Positions 52,873 through 63,769 of a stretch of DNA of 64,000 nt are shown here, piece after piece. The notes beneath the pieces are model-generated. The model worked only from the letters and a program-made list of their open reading frames with translations. It did not search any database and was not told where the DNA came from. How positions within the stretch are numbered: position 1 is the first letter of the stretch; every line of letters begins with the position of its first letter. Source of the stretch: Thermococcus celer Vu 13 = JCM 8558 (GTDB lineage Archaea; Methanobacteriota_B; Thermococci; Thermococcales; Thermococcaceae); assembly GCF_002214365.1 (NCBI RefSeq), contig NZ_CP014854.1:1661092-1725091 (forward strand). The letters are read 5' to 3'. Position numbers and translations under genes: made by a program.

Positions 52873-54074
52873 CCTCCGACTGGTTCTACCCCAAAATCGG
52901 GGGAATAGAGTCCCATATTGATGAGCTCTCCCGCAACCTCCTTCTCAGGGGACACGAGCCCCACGTCCTGACCCACGATTACCGCTACATGAAACCTTAC
53001 GTGGACGACTCTCCCTACCCCGTTCACAGATTCGCCGGGACCTTCTATTTTCGTAGCTACCACTCCAGCGTTGGATTCTCACAGCTGTGGAGAATAAACG
53101 AGCTCTACAAGGAGATGAACTTTGACATCACCCACGTTCACAGCATATACTCCCCCTTCTCGGTGGCTGTCTCGGACGTGTCAAGGGGGCTGAGAAACGT
53201 CCCCGTCGTGGCCACGAACCACTCCTTCTACGGAAAGCCCCCCTTTGATTCTCTGATCAGGAGGTTCATCGGCAACAACCTCAAGAGGGTGGACACGTTT
53301 ATAGCCGTCAGTACCCCGGTAGCAGAGGACACCCGGAACCTGCTTGGCGAGAGGCTCAGAGGACGTCCCGTTTTTGTGGTGCCCAACGGGATAGACGTTG
53401 AGAGATGGCGGCCGCCGGAGCCTGAGGAAAGGGAGAGGGCCAGAAGGGAGGTCGGTGTGAAGAACGAGGTGGTGATCCTCTACCTCGGGAGGATGACGGA
53501 ACGCAAGCAGGCACACAGAATACCGGTAATGGTGAGGGAGGCCCTAAGACGGAGCGGAATTCCGAAAAATAAGGTGAGGCTTATAATGGTGGGAAACGGA
53601 CCTATGAGGCCAGTCCTTGAGAGGAACCTTAGGGAAACGGGCGTAGGAGAAATAACCGACCTCTACGACTTCATGGAGAGGGGGAGGCTCCTACCGCTCT
53701 ACTGGGCGGCCGACATGGTCCTGACGCCCGGTATCCTCGAGGCCTTTCCCGTCGTGGGCCTTGAGGCAATGGCAACGGGAAAACCGGTAATCGGGAGGAA
53801 AGAGAGCGGCATATCCGATATGATAGTGAACGGTGTAACGGGCCTCCTGGCGGAGAGCGAGGAGGGCATGGTAGAAAACCTGGCCGTTGCCATACAGGAG
53901 AGGGATAAACTTGTGGCCATGGGGAGGGAGGCCCGCAGGCGCGCCGAGAGGGAATTCTCGTGGGAGGTTGTGCTGGATAGACTGCTGGGCGTGTACAGAC
54001 GCACGATGGATATGAGGGACGAAGTGGACAGGAGGTACCTGCTCTACAGGCTGATCAGGGGGATTTCGTTATGA
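52848..54074 (+). CDS. Glycosyltransferase family 4 protein
   Basis: 408 residues, GT-B fold. N-terminal glycine loop DWFYPKIGGIESHIDELSRNL (about 12-32), VPNGIDVERW (about 178-187), LYLGRMTERKQ (nucleotide-sugar region) and the E-x7-E motif GILEAFPVVGLEAMA (about 297-311). Similar to PimA-like enzymes that mannosylate lipid acceptors. Linked by overlapping ends to the flippase-like gene before it and a deacetylase after it. Sugar and acceptor are unknown. Confidence 0.92.
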   Translation: MESLKIAIASDWFYPKIGGIESHIDELSRNLLLRGHEPHVLTHDYRYMKPYVDDSPYPVHRFAGTFYFRSYHSSVGFSQLWRINELYKEMNFDITHVHSIYSPFSVAVSDVSRGLRNVPVVATNHSFYGKPPFDSLIRRFIGNNLKRVDTFIAVSTPVAEDTRNLLGERLRGRPVFVVPNGIDVERWRPPEPEERERARREVGVKNEVVILYLGRMTERKQAHRIPVMVREALRRSGIPKNKVRLIMVGNGPMRPVLERNLRETGVGEITDLYDFMERGRLLPLYWAADMVLTPGILEAFPVVGLEAMATGKPVIGRKESGISDMIVNGVTGLLAESEEGMVENLAVAIQERDKLVAMGREARRRAEREFSWEVVLDRLLGVYRRTMDMRDEVDRRYLLYRLIRGISL

Positions 54075-54793
54075 TGGTGTCGATAACCTTCGACGTCGAG
54101 CACGACTGCCCGCCTTACTTAGAGACCACGAGGGGAATGGAAGATGGACTGCCAAGGCTTTTGGACCTGCTGGCGGAGAAGGGGGTAAAGGGGACCTTCT
54201 TCTTCACGGCCGAGATGGCGAGGCGCTTCCCGGGGCTCGTAAGGCGGGTGATCGACGAGGGACATGAACTTGGAAGTCACAACTACAACCACGAAAGGCT
54301 CGATAAGCTCACGAGGGGAGAGGGCGAGAGGGTCATCGAAAAGTCGCTCGAGGTACTACGCCAGTTCGGGGAGGTGGTCTCATTCCGGGCCCCCAACCTG
54401 CAGTTCCCTAATTACTATTATGATATACTGTCAAAAAACGGAGTCCTCGTGGACTCGTCGAAGGCAACATACAAGGGCTACCGCGAGGGCGTGAGGTTCT
54501 TTGGAGACGTCCTCGAGGTCCCCGCCTCGACCACGTCCTCGGTCATAAGGCTCCCCTGGAGGATTCAGAGGATCGTCCACAAACGCCTGAAGGAGCCGAG
54601 GGTCTACTTCGTCCACCCGTGGGAGTTCGTCCCGATGCAAAAGGAAAAGATAAGGTGGGACTGCAGGTTCAACACGGGGGAGAAGGCCCTCGAGCTTCTG
54701 GGAAGGTTGATAGACTGGTACAAGAGCCAAGATGTAGAGTTCCTGACGATGAGGGAGTACTACGAGAGGTACCAAAAGCTTAAACGGGGGTGA
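54071..54793 (+). CDS. Polysaccharide deacetylase (NodB-like)
   Basis: 240 residues. NodB motifs: TFDVEHDC (motif 1, catalytic base Asp and metal Asp), HELGSHNYNHERLDKL (metal His pair), FRAPNLQFPNYYY (motif 3) and FVHPWEF near the C-terminus. Catalyses metal-dependent N-deacetylation of N-acetylated sugars. Overlaps the GT4 gene by four bases (adjacent ATGs at 54071 and 54074). With GT4 and the flippase-like protein it suggests synthesis of a surface glycolipid with a free amino sugar. Confidence 0.92.
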   Translation: MMVSITFDVEHDCPPYLETTRGMEDGLPRLLDLLAEKGVKGTFFFTAEMARRFPGLVRRVIDEGHELGSHNYNHERLDKLTRGEGERVIEKSLEVLRQFGEVVSFRAPNLQFPNYYYDILSKNGVLVDSSKATYKGYREGVRFFGDVLEVPASTTSSVIRLPWRIQRIVHKRLKEPRVYFVHPWEFVPMQKEKIRWDCRFNTGEKALELLGRLIDWYKSQDVEFLTMREYYERYQKLKRG

Positions 54794-54817
54794 GCCTACC
54801 TTCCTTGGGTGAGAGCC

Positions 54818-55864
54818 ATGCGCGAGGCCATGTACTGGGAGCCGCTCGGGGACGGAAAGGTGAGGTGCAGGCTGTGTCCCCTCAACTGCATAATAAACGA
54901 GGGCCAGCGCGGCTCCTGCAGGGTGAGGAAGAACATCGGCGGCAGACTCTACACCCTCAACTACGGGAAGGTCTCATCGATCGCCGCCGACCCCGTCGAG
55001 AAAAAACCCCTCTTCCACTTCTGGCCGGGTTCGTGCGCCCTCTCCGTGAGCACCGTCGGGTGCAACATGCACTGCAAGCACTGCCAGAACTGGGAGATAA
55101 GTCAGGCGGACGAGAGCTTTCCCTATCTCCACGACGCCACACCCGGGGAAATCGTTGCCTTAGCCAGGCGCTACGGATGCGAGAGCATAGCCTACACCTA
55201 CAACGAGCCGGTCATCTGGTACGAGTTCGTCCTCGATACCGCCAAACTGGCCAGGAGGGAGGGCGTGTACAACCTCCTAATAACCAACGGTTACATAAAC
55301 GAGGAGCCCTTCAGGGAGCTTGCCCCCTACGTAGACGCCATGAACATCGACATCAAGGCCTTCAACGATGAATTCTACATGAAAATATCGGGAGTGCCGG
55401 GCGGCGAGCCGAGCAGAAGGACCGCTGAAATAGCCAAGAAGGAGTTCGGAATCCAGGTTGAGCTGACCTACCTGATAATCCCTACGCTGAACGACGGCGA
55501 GGACGAGATACGGAGGTTCGCCCGGTGGGTGGTCGAGAGCCTCGGCGATGAAACGCCGGTTCACTTCTCCAGGTTCTTCCCCAACTACAAGCTCACCAAC
55601 CTGCCCCCGACCCCCATCGAGACTGTGGAAAAGGCGTACCGCATCGCCAGGGAGGAGGGGCTGAAGTTCGTCTACGTTGGCAACGTACCCGGTCACGAGG
55701 GCGAGAACACCTACTGCCCGAAGTGCGGCAAACCTTTAATAGTCCGCAGGGGATTCGAGATCATCGGGTACCACGTGAAGGACGGAAGGTGCGGGTACTG
55801 CGGCGAGCCCGTTCCCGTGGTGGGCACTTACCGAAAAAAGCGATATAAATGGATGTGGTGGTGA
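54818..55864 (+). CDS. amrS: AmrS-type radical SAM protein (AmmeMemoRadiSam)
   Basis: 348 residues from ATG 54818, with GGGTGAGAGCC before it. An N-terminal Cys-rich segment CRLCPLNCIINEGQRGSC leads to the cluster motif CNMHCKHC (C82, C86, C89) and the VTYNEP-like AYTYNEPVIW. The C-terminus has a zinc-ribbon-like pair CPKC...CGYC. The AmmeMemoRadiSam family is linked with AMMECR1 and Memo proteins, neither of which is seen in the window; its reaction is not fully settled. Its stop overlaps or abuts the next gene. Confidence 0.9.
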   Translation: MREAMYWEPLGDGKVRCRLCPLNCIINEGQRGSCRVRKNIGGRLYTLNYGKVSSIAADPVEKKPLFHFWPGSCALSVSTVGCNMHCKHCQNWEISQADESFPYLHDATPGEIVALARRYGCESIAYTYNEPVIWYEFVLDTAKLARREGVYNLLITNGYINEEPFRELAPYVDAMNIDIKAFNDEFYMKISGVPGGEPSRRTAEIAKKEFGIQVELTYLIIPTLNDGEDEIRRFARWVVESLGDETPVHFSRFFPNYKLTNLPPTPIETVEKAYRIAREEGLKFVYVGNVPGHEGENTYCPKCGKPLIVRRGFEIIGYHVKDGRCGYCGEPVPVVGTYRKKRYKWMWW

Positions 55865-55866
55865 AA

Positions 55867-56691
55867 TTGACGGATATAGAGGTTATCTTCTACATCGAAG
55901 GCATAGGCAACGACGAGAAAGTTTTAGAAAGGGCCCTGAAGGAGACCGCCGAGAACCTCAGGAAAGAGAAGAACGTTAAGATCAAGTACGTGAACCTTGA
56001 GGAGGTCATGGAGAGCCCGGAGGAGGAGCTCCTCAGGTATTCGGGGGTCATAGAGGCCGGGTTGGAGGGAGGCCTCGCGGAGGTAGTCCGTCTGACCCTG
56101 CGCTACTCCCCCGCCATAGTGGAGGTACTGAGACCCGGAAAGCTGGAGGTTGAATCCAAGGAGCTCATGAAGATCCTCGGGGAAGTTTCGCTGTTCATGG
56201 GAAAACTCATGGAGGAGTTCGGAGGTCTGGCCGTTTATCCCAAGCTCGACGACGTGCCCGAGCCGAGAATGGGCTATTCACGGAATGAAACTGAAGAGTT
56301 CATAGTCGAGGATAGGGACGTGCTCTACCGCTTTGTCATAGAGGTCTTCGGTGAAGACGAGGAAGGCATAAAGACGACCATGGCCAAGGCCCTCGCGATC
56401 GAGGGGTGCAAAATAAACAAGCTCGTCGTTCAGGGAAAAGCCGAGGATGGAAAGTTTAAGGGTCTCCTCGCGGCCGAGCTTCTATCACCCGTTGAGACGC
56501 TCTTTCAGCTAACGGCAAAGTACGCCCCCGTTGCGATCTCGATAATGGAGCCCGAGATCATAGACATCACCGCCAACGAGCTTCAGAACACGTTAACCGA
56601 CCTGGGCGGCTTCGTCAACGAACTGGTGACGAGGCCCTTGAAGAGGCGGCTCGCGGAGAAGAAGAACACGGAGTTCAAACTGAACCCGTGA
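55867..56691 (+). CDS. Internally duplicated protein of unknown function
   Basis: 274 residues from a TTG at 55867 (MTDIEVIFYIEG) with GGTGGTG 4-10 bases upstream; ATG 55849 or GTG 55861 would overlap the amrS stop. Residues 1-120 and 160-260 are homologous halves: each has a beta strand and helices ending in a pattern like RYSPAIVEVLRP...LGEVSLFMGKLMEEFGG versus KYAPVAISIMEP...LTDLGGFVNELVTRP. No known family recognised. Adjacent to amrS without a gap, which suggests joint function. Confidence 0.7.
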   Translation: MTDIEVIFYIEGIGNDEKVLERALKETAENLRKEKNVKIKYVNLEEVMESPEEELLRYSGVIEAGLEGGLAEVVRLTLRYSPAIVEVLRPGKLEVESKELMKILGEVSLFMGKLMEEFGGLAVYPKLDDVPEPRMGYSRNETEEFIVEDRDVLYRFVIEVFGEDEEGIKTTMAKALAIEGCKINKLVVQGKAEDGKFKGLLAAELLSPVETLFQLTAKYAPVAISIMEPEIIDITANELQNTLTDLGGFVNELVTRPLKRRLAEKKNTEFKLNP

Positions 56692-56800
56692 TATTATCGT
56701 CAAAAGGCGAAAAGCTTATAGGCATTTAATTAAGCCCCCTTTCATTTTTACGGCAATGAGCGAGCTTTTTTAAGGCAGAGAAAGGGTCTGAAAGCGAAAA

Positions 56801-56870
56801 GTATATATACCCCAATGGGATAGAGAGTGAGTGACGATACATCTTAGACCATTTCCGGGCTCAAAGCCCG
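56801..56870 (+). promoter_or_regulatory. S-layer gene promoter and leader hairpin
   Basis: GTATATATAC (56801-56810) is a strong TATA box. Transcription should begin near 56830, giving a 60-base leader, long for this group. The leader contains a perfect 6-bp hairpin CGGGCT-CAA-AGCCCG (56856-56870). The consensus ribosome site GGAGGTG (56878-56884) follows 7 bases after it. Stable leader hairpins can protect abundant mRNAs. Confidence 0.6.
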
Positions 56871-56891
56871 CACTTAAGGAGGTGTTGGGAA

Positions 56892-58706
56892 ATGAAAGTG
56901 AAGAAGATCGCGGCCCTTGCAATCGGTGCCGCAATGGTTGGAGCCACCATGGGCTTTGCCAGCGCTCAGCCGACCGTCCCGAACATACCGAAGGACTTCT
57001 TCGTTAACGCCGACGGAACCCCGAACGTTAAAATCGTTGTTGGAAGTAACGCTGCCGCCATGGACGTTGCCAGCGCCGCTGACATAGCCGTTGCCCTCGG
57101 AAGCCTGCTCTACACCAGCAAGCAGGTTGACGTTCAGGGCGACTACGTGAAGATAAAGGCCGAATACCCACCCGCCACCCTTGACTCGTGGACGATTTAC
57201 GCTTACAACTACGACACCATGACCAACGACCACGGACTCACGATCAACGGAAGCGAGAACTGGGCCACCAAGTACGACGAGCTTCCGGGTGACTACTGGT
57301 ACAACGGCGCCGCCTACACCGGCACCTACGCTGACTGGAAGAGCCAGTTCATGGTTAACACCACCATCGCCGACAAGGACAAGATAAACGGCGACCAGCT
57401 CATCGACTGGCACATAACCCTCAGCAACGTGGGCCTCAGCTCCAAGGACCCGAGCAGCTGGGACCAGAGCAGGCCGCCCAAGGACGCCGACCTCGTCATC
57501 ACCCCGGGCAACGTCACGGTCTTCGTTGACTACGTCCTCTACAACTACAGCGTCACCAAACCCGAGCAGACCAGGGCCGAGTACCCCGAGTGGGGCGTCC
57601 CGGCCGACTACCAGAATGGCACTGAATATTACATTGGAGACGCCGAGAACGTCGCCGCCGGTGGCGGAACCATCGTCAGCACATACAGCAATGGCGTTGG
57701 AGCCGGTGGCACCTTCACGGTCTTCGGCCAGACCTACTACGTCCTCAGCGTCGGTAACGACACCTTCACGGCAGGTCTCGACAAGGGCACCGCCTGGTAC
57801 CAGGTTGGCCAGCCGCAGGCCATAGAGGGCACCGACTGGGTCGTCACCGCCCTCGACATAAGCATCATTGACCAGAGGGCCCTCGTCAAGGTAGAGAACG
57901 CCGTCACCGGCCAGCACGAAGACCACGTTATCCTCGAGAAGGACACCCCCGTTACGCTCTTCAGCGGTGCGGTTGTACTCACCCTCAAAGACACCTTCGT
58001 CGGTGTCAACGGCAACCTCATAGCCGAGATCGCGGCCCAGGTTGACGTTAAGGACCACAGCAGCGGTGACACCGTCACCTACGACGGCAAGACCTGGGAG
58101 ATGACCATCCACACCGACGGCACCTACATAACCAACATCACCCTCACCAACAAGGACACCCTCGAGGGCAACCCGGTCGACATCTTCGGCACCTACGACC
58201 TCAAGTACAGGTTTGAGCTCAAGAGCCTCAACGAGCAGGACGTTGGCTACGACATCGACGGCAACGGCGCCATCGACGACGTCGACCGCGTCGTCGCCTA
58301 CGCCTACATCGACCTCACCGAGAAGCAGGGCACCGTTAAGGAGATAGAGCTCAAACCCGGCGACCAGGTCCTCGGCAGTGATTACTACGTCAGCGAGATC
58401 CACGCCACCGCCCAGGTTACCACCATCAAGCCGGTCACCGAGCCGATAACCGTCATGGACTACGAGGTCGATGTCAACGATCCGGGAAGCAACCTCATCC
58501 TCGTCGGCGGTCCGGTCGCCAACAGCGTCACCAAGTACCTCGTCGACAACGGCATCAGCAACGTTGACTGGTACAACAGCCCAGGCGACATCGAGTACCT
58601 CCAGGGTGCCCTTGGCGGCTACGACGTCGTTATCGTCGCCGGTGCCACCAGGAACGAGACCAGGGCTGCGGCCGAGGCTCTTATGCAGTACCTTGCCGGC
58701 CTCTGA
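56892..58706 (+). CDS. slp: S-layer protein
   Basis: 604 residues. Signal peptide 1-26 with cleavage expected after ASA (25-27 region). The N-terminal S_layer_N-like part includes GSNAAAMDVASAADIAVALGSLLY, and the C-terminal S_layer_C-like part has LILVGGPVANSVTKYLVDNG and a final GGYDVVIVAGATRNETR stretch. Codon use is strongly biased to C/G-ending codons, as in abundant proteins. An EF-hand/dockerin-like calcium loop DIDGNGAIDDVD lies at 454-465. It is the main envelope lattice protein of Thermococcales. Strong promoter and ribosome site fit high expression. Confidence 0.93.
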   Translation: MKVKKIAALAIGAAMVGATMGFASAQPTVPNIPKDFFVNADGTPNVKIVVGSNAAAMDVASAADIAVALGSLLYTSKQVDVQGDYVKIKAEYPPATLDSWTIYAYNYDTMTNDHGLTINGSENWATKYDELPGDYWYNGAAYTGTYADWKSQFMVNTTIADKDKINGDQLIDWHITLSNVGLSSKDPSSWDQSRPPKDADLVITPGNVTVFVDYVLYNYSVTKPEQTRAEYPEWGVPADYQNGTEYYIGDAENVAAGGGTIVSTYSNGVGAGGTFTVFGQTYYVLSVGNDTFTAGLDKGTAWYQVGQPQAIEGTDWVVTALDISIIDQRALVKVENAVTGQHEDHVILEKDTPVTLFSGAVVLTLKDTFVGVNGNLIAEIAAQVDVKDHSSGDTVTYDGKTWEMTIHTDGTYITNITLTNKDTLEGNPVDIFGTYDLKYRFELKSLNEQDVGYDIDGNGAIDDVDRVVAYAYIDLTEKQGTVKEIELKPGDQVLGSDYYVSEIHATAQVTTIKPVTEPITVMDYEVDVNDPGSNLILVGGPVANSVTKYLVDNGISNVDWYNSPGDIEYLQGALGGYDVVIVAGATRNETRAAAEALMQYLAGL

Positions 58707-58708
58707 AG

Positions 58709-58740
58709 GCCTTTCCTTCTATTTTAATTCCCTTTTCTGG
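58709..58740 (+). terminator. Likely terminator of the S-layer gene
   Basis: A pyrimidine-rich run with several T stretches (CCTTTCCTTC then ATTTTAATTCCCTTTT) directly after the S-layer stop matches archaeal oligo-T termination. No stem precedes it. Confidence 0.4.
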
Positions 58741-58745
58741 GGGTT

Positions 58746-59534
58746 TTGAAGTTGAATCAAGGAAAACTCGCGGCGATTCTTGTAATTCTCGTATTGGTTG
58801 CGGCTCCAATCGGTTACTTACTGTACTTCTACCACGGCTTTGAGGCCGTCGTTAACCCTGGAGCGCCAAAGGCATCGAATCACTACGTGGTTGTGTACTC
58901 TCCCTCGGCCAAATTCTACGTCCTGACGGATGAACAATACCAAGAGCTCCTGGGCCAGGGAACGAAGCCATCGGAAGGCTCAAAGCTGTTCAGGGTCACG
59001 GTCGATAGTTACATCACCGGAAGTCCCGGCGTTGACCTCAACCTGACGCTCAGGAGCTTTTACAAACGCTTCACGGTAGTCATCGGGGATCCCTCGGTGG
59101 CCAACTGCAAGGATTCCCCGCAGCTGTATACGGGGGACTGCAGGTACAGAACCCTCACGGTCTCGGAGATCTCCGGCATGGTCTCCAACATATTCTCAAC
59201 GAACTACTACATAGAGGGCCTCAAGATGGGCTACGACAATGCCACGGCGAAGCAGTACGCCTTCAACCAGACGTGGCTCAGACACGAGAAGACTTACCTG
59301 TCCTTCTGGACCAAGGTGGACATCGGACGCGGCAAGATCGGAAACGAAAACCATCTGGTGGTTCTCCTCCTCGGACCGGCGGAAGGGGCTAAAGAAAACA
59401 GAATATTCGTCCCCCGAAAGGGAGTACTCGTGATAGAGGGTAAAACCGACGAGACGCTGAGGGCGGAAGTAGTTCTCATCGAGAACCTCATCGGGTTCTC
59501 GTGGCCCAGAAAGAACGAGACCACTACAGGGTGA
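58746..59534 (+). CDS. Secreted/anchored protein downstream of the S-layer gene
   Basis: 262 residues from a TTG start at 58746 (TTG 58752 is possible). One N-terminal hydrophobic helix (about 8-29) anchors or exports it. The rest is extracytoplasmic with sequons NLT, NAT, NQT and NET and a Cys pair (CKDSPQLYTGDC, about 120-131) that could form a disulfide. No family recognised. Forty bases after the S-layer stop, on the same strand; it may be an envelope accessory protein. Ends in an 11-base convergent overlap with the radical SAM gene. Confidence 0.68.
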   Translation: MKLNQGKLAAILVILVLVAAPIGYLLYFYHGFEAVVNPGAPKASNHYVVVYSPSAKFYVLTDEQYQELLGQGTKPSEGSKLFRVTVDSYITGSPGVDLNLTLRSFYKRFTVVIGDPSVANCKDSPQLYTGDCRYRTLTVSEISGMVSNIFSTNYYIEGLKMGYDNATAKQYAFNQTWLRHEKTYLSFWTKVDIGRGKIGNENHLVVLLLGPAEGAKENRIFVPRKGVLVIEGKTDETLRAEVVLIENLIGFSWPRKNETTTG

Positions 59535-61269
59535 TTATCCCGTCCAGGCTCTTCCTCTTCTCTTCTCCCACGAGGTCAAAGAACTCGTCCTTACCCCTAA
59601 ACGGTCTCTTCGAGAGTATCCGGACAACGTTTCTCTTTCCGATGCCCGGGAGGTATTGAAGAACCCTCGGGGACTCGGTGTTCACGTTAACGGGCACAGG
59701 GATCCCGGTTATGCTCCGAAAGCCATGATCGACTATCAGGACGTCGTAGAACCTGTTCAGTTCAACTTCCTTGGGAATGCCCACGATCAGGGGATAGCTC
59801 CCCATCTGCCTCCCGTAGGTTAGACCTTTGTCGAAAACCTCGGCGCGGACGTCCCGGAGGATCGTTCCAGCCGGAACGACGCGCCTGAGCATCGGGAGGT
59901 CTATCCCGTGTCTTATCTTGTACCTGTAGTGCTGGATGAGCTTCCTGTGCTTTTCCGTCTTGACCCTCTTCCTCAGATGCCACAGCGGAGTGCCCGGGAA
60001 GACGACCACCTGGCGGATGTTTATGCGCCTCACCATCAGTCCATCGTCCAGGATGCGCTTCAGGAACCCGAACGTCAGCTCGTAGCTCTTCTTCGTCTCC
60101 CCCGGGAGGCCGAAGATGATGTTTATCCCCGGAAGGAGCCAGGGCATGCCGTTGGGCCCGCGTTTTCCGCCGACCTCGTTGAGGATCCTCACCGCCTCGT
60201 AGGTCTCCTCCGCGGTGGCGTTCAGGTTGTTCAGCCTGGCAACCTTTGGGTCGGCGCTCTCGAGGCCGAAAGCCACCACGTTGCCCGGGGTTCCGTACCT
60301 CATCAGGGCCTTCGCTATCCTCACGGATTCCTCCGGGTAGTTGGCTATGACGGCAGGATTGGCGTTGTCAACGTGGAGCGTTTTAACGTCCGGTGCGACG
60401 GAGCGGATTCCCCTGAAGAGCTTCTCAATTGCCTCCGGATTGGGAACGGGAACGCGGCCGTTCGGCCTGGCCATGTAGGAGAATATACAGCTCTGCCGTC
60501 CAACGCGGAAGTGCCTCACGCCGAGGTCGTAGAGGGCCTTCACCTCGGCAACTATGTCCCCGATCGGCCTGTCCTCGACCGTTCTGTACCTCACGGGCTC
60601 GGTGCAGAAGGAGCATCCACCAATCCCCATGGCCTTGGGGCATCCCCGCTGGCTCTCGATCTCGACTATGACGAAATCCGGGTAATCGGGGAACTGCCTG
60701 ACAACCTCAGCGCCGAGGACGGCGTAGTCCCTCAGCTCATCGTAGGTTCTAAAACGGAAGGGGTCAGCCCGCCCGGGATCCCTCAGAAAGTCGTAAAGGA
60801 ACGCCTCGAGGTCACCGTATACGATGTGATCGAAGACGGCACCCGCCAGAGCCAGCTCGCGGGAACTGATCCGCGTACCCCCCTCGTGCGCGGAGCCCAT
60901 AAAAGCGGGCCCGCCGAGTATCTTAACCCCGCCGAACGGTTTGAGGAACCCCGCTACCTCCTCCACCTGAGAGGGAACCGCTGAGAGGTACTTGCCGGGG
61001 GTGTGGAGACCGCCCATGTAAACCAGAACGTCCGCCTTTTCAAGTATCCTCCTCGTCTCCGGAAAGTTGGGGGTTTTGTTTTTGGTGGCCACCCCCCTTT
61101 CTCCCTCGAACGTTGCCCTGAGGTCGTCTATGGTGAGATAGAAAACCCTGGCGTCGTTACGGGCCTTTTTAACCGCCCCGTAGGCGTAGCGGGGGTATAT
61201 GCCGAGGTACGGGGGCACGCCCAGCCCCGCGGGTTCGTCGGTGTAACCGTCTATGAGGGCAACTATCAT
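59524..61269 (-). CDS. Radical SAM protein with B12-binding-like N-terminus and HhH tail (UPF0313/YgiQ-like)
   Basis: 581 residues from ATG 61269. The N-terminal 180 residues form a Rossmann-like B12-binding-type domain (VYMGGLHTPGKYL region). The cluster motif reads CPKAMGIGGCSFC, i.e. Cx8CxxC instead of Cx3CxxC, followed by the PVRYR segment; the SAM-binding motif FGLPGETKKSYEL is in order. The C-terminal 90 residues include a helix-hairpin-helix, YLPGIGKRNVVRIL, typical of nucleic-acid binding. YgiQ-like proteins have unknown reactions; the HhH suggests RNA or DNA as substrate. Confidence 0.85.
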   Translation of the reverse strand: MIVALIDGYTDEPAGLGVPPYLGIYPRYAYGAVKKARNDARVFYLTIDDLRATFEGERGVATKNKTPNFPETRRILEKADVLVYMGGLHTPGKYLSAVPSQVEEVAGFLKPFGGVKILGGPAFMGSAHEGGTRISSRELALAGAVFDHIVYGDLEAFLYDFLRDPGRADPFRFRTYDELRDYAVLGAEVVRQFPDYPDFVIVEIESQRGCPKAMGIGGCSFCTEPVRYRTVEDRPIGDIVAEVKALYDLGVRHFRVGRQSCIFSYMARPNGRVPVPNPEAIEKLFRGIRSVAPDVKTLHVDNANPAVIANYPEESVRIAKALMRYGTPGNVVAFGLESADPKVARLNNLNATAEETYEAVRILNEVGGKRGPNGMPWLLPGINIIFGLPGETKKSYELTFGFLKRILDDGLMVRRINIRQVVVFPGTPLWHLRKRVKTEKHRKLIQHYRYKIRHGIDLPMLRRVVPAGTILRDVRAEVFDKGLTYGRQMGSYPLIVGIPKEVELNRFYDVLIVDHGFRSITGIPVPVNVNTESPRVLQYLPGIGKRNVVRILSKRPFRGKDEFFDLVGEEKRKSLDGIITL

Positions 61270-61355
61270 GGTCGAAACTACCGGCATCCTCTTAAAAATG
61301 AATCGGAGACGAAAAGTATAAGGGCTTCGATGCCATAGAGGTATGGGGGATTAAG

Positions 61356-63336
<1,981 letters not shown>

Positions 63337-63404
63337 AGTCTCTCCCCCAGAAATTATATCCCCCAGAGTTTTTATACTTTGTCTCGAAAAAGGAAAAGAA
63401 GGGA

Positions 63405-63767
63405 TCACTCTCGATATTCGTCGAGGAGCCGTATTATCTCCTCGGCCTCCTCTCTGGTGGGCATGTAATCCTCCTTGCTGAAGATCACCCGTATGTCAAA
63501 GTAATCCTCGGGCATGAGGTCAACGAGCTTCGCGGCGAGCCGCTCGTCCATCCACTCGAAGAGTTCCACGAGCTTTCCCTTCAGCTCAACCGCCTGCTCT
63601 GGTTTAAGCCTGGCGAAGCGCTCGGCGTGCTCGAGGCTAACCCTGGCCTCGTAAAACATTGGCTCCTCGGGGTTCTCCTCCATGCCCTCGGCCCTGCGCC
63701 TTTCGAGGAGCTCCCGGGTCTCGGCTATGGTAATGTACCGCTCCTCGAGCTTCTTCCTCCCTATCAT
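63405..63767 (-). CDS. rpoF: RNA polymerase subunit Rpo4 (RpoF)
   Basis: 120 residues from ATG 63767; an ATG at 63773 overlapping the eL21 stop as TGATG would add two residues. The HRDC-like Rpb4 fold shows ETRELLERRRAEG, HAERFARLKPEQA, LVELFEWMDERLAAKLVDLMP and the C-terminal DYMPTREEAEEIIRLLDEYR stretch. Pairs with Rpo7 to form the polymerase stalk. Neighbours eL21 upstream and DUF655/KsgA downstream are the archaeal standard. Confidence 0.93.
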   Translation of the reverse strand: MIGRKKLEERYITIAETRELLERRRAEGMEENPEEPMFYEARVSLEHAERFARLKPEQAVELKGKLVELFEWMDERLAAKLVDLMPEDYFDIRVIFSKEDYMPTREEAEEIIRLLDEYRE

Positions 63768-63769
63768 GC

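Noticed and set aside
56740-56800. C/D box sRNA upstream of the S-layer gene (GCAATGAGC...CTGA)
   Set aside because: Box C does not match RTGATGA and there is no suitable promoter spacing.
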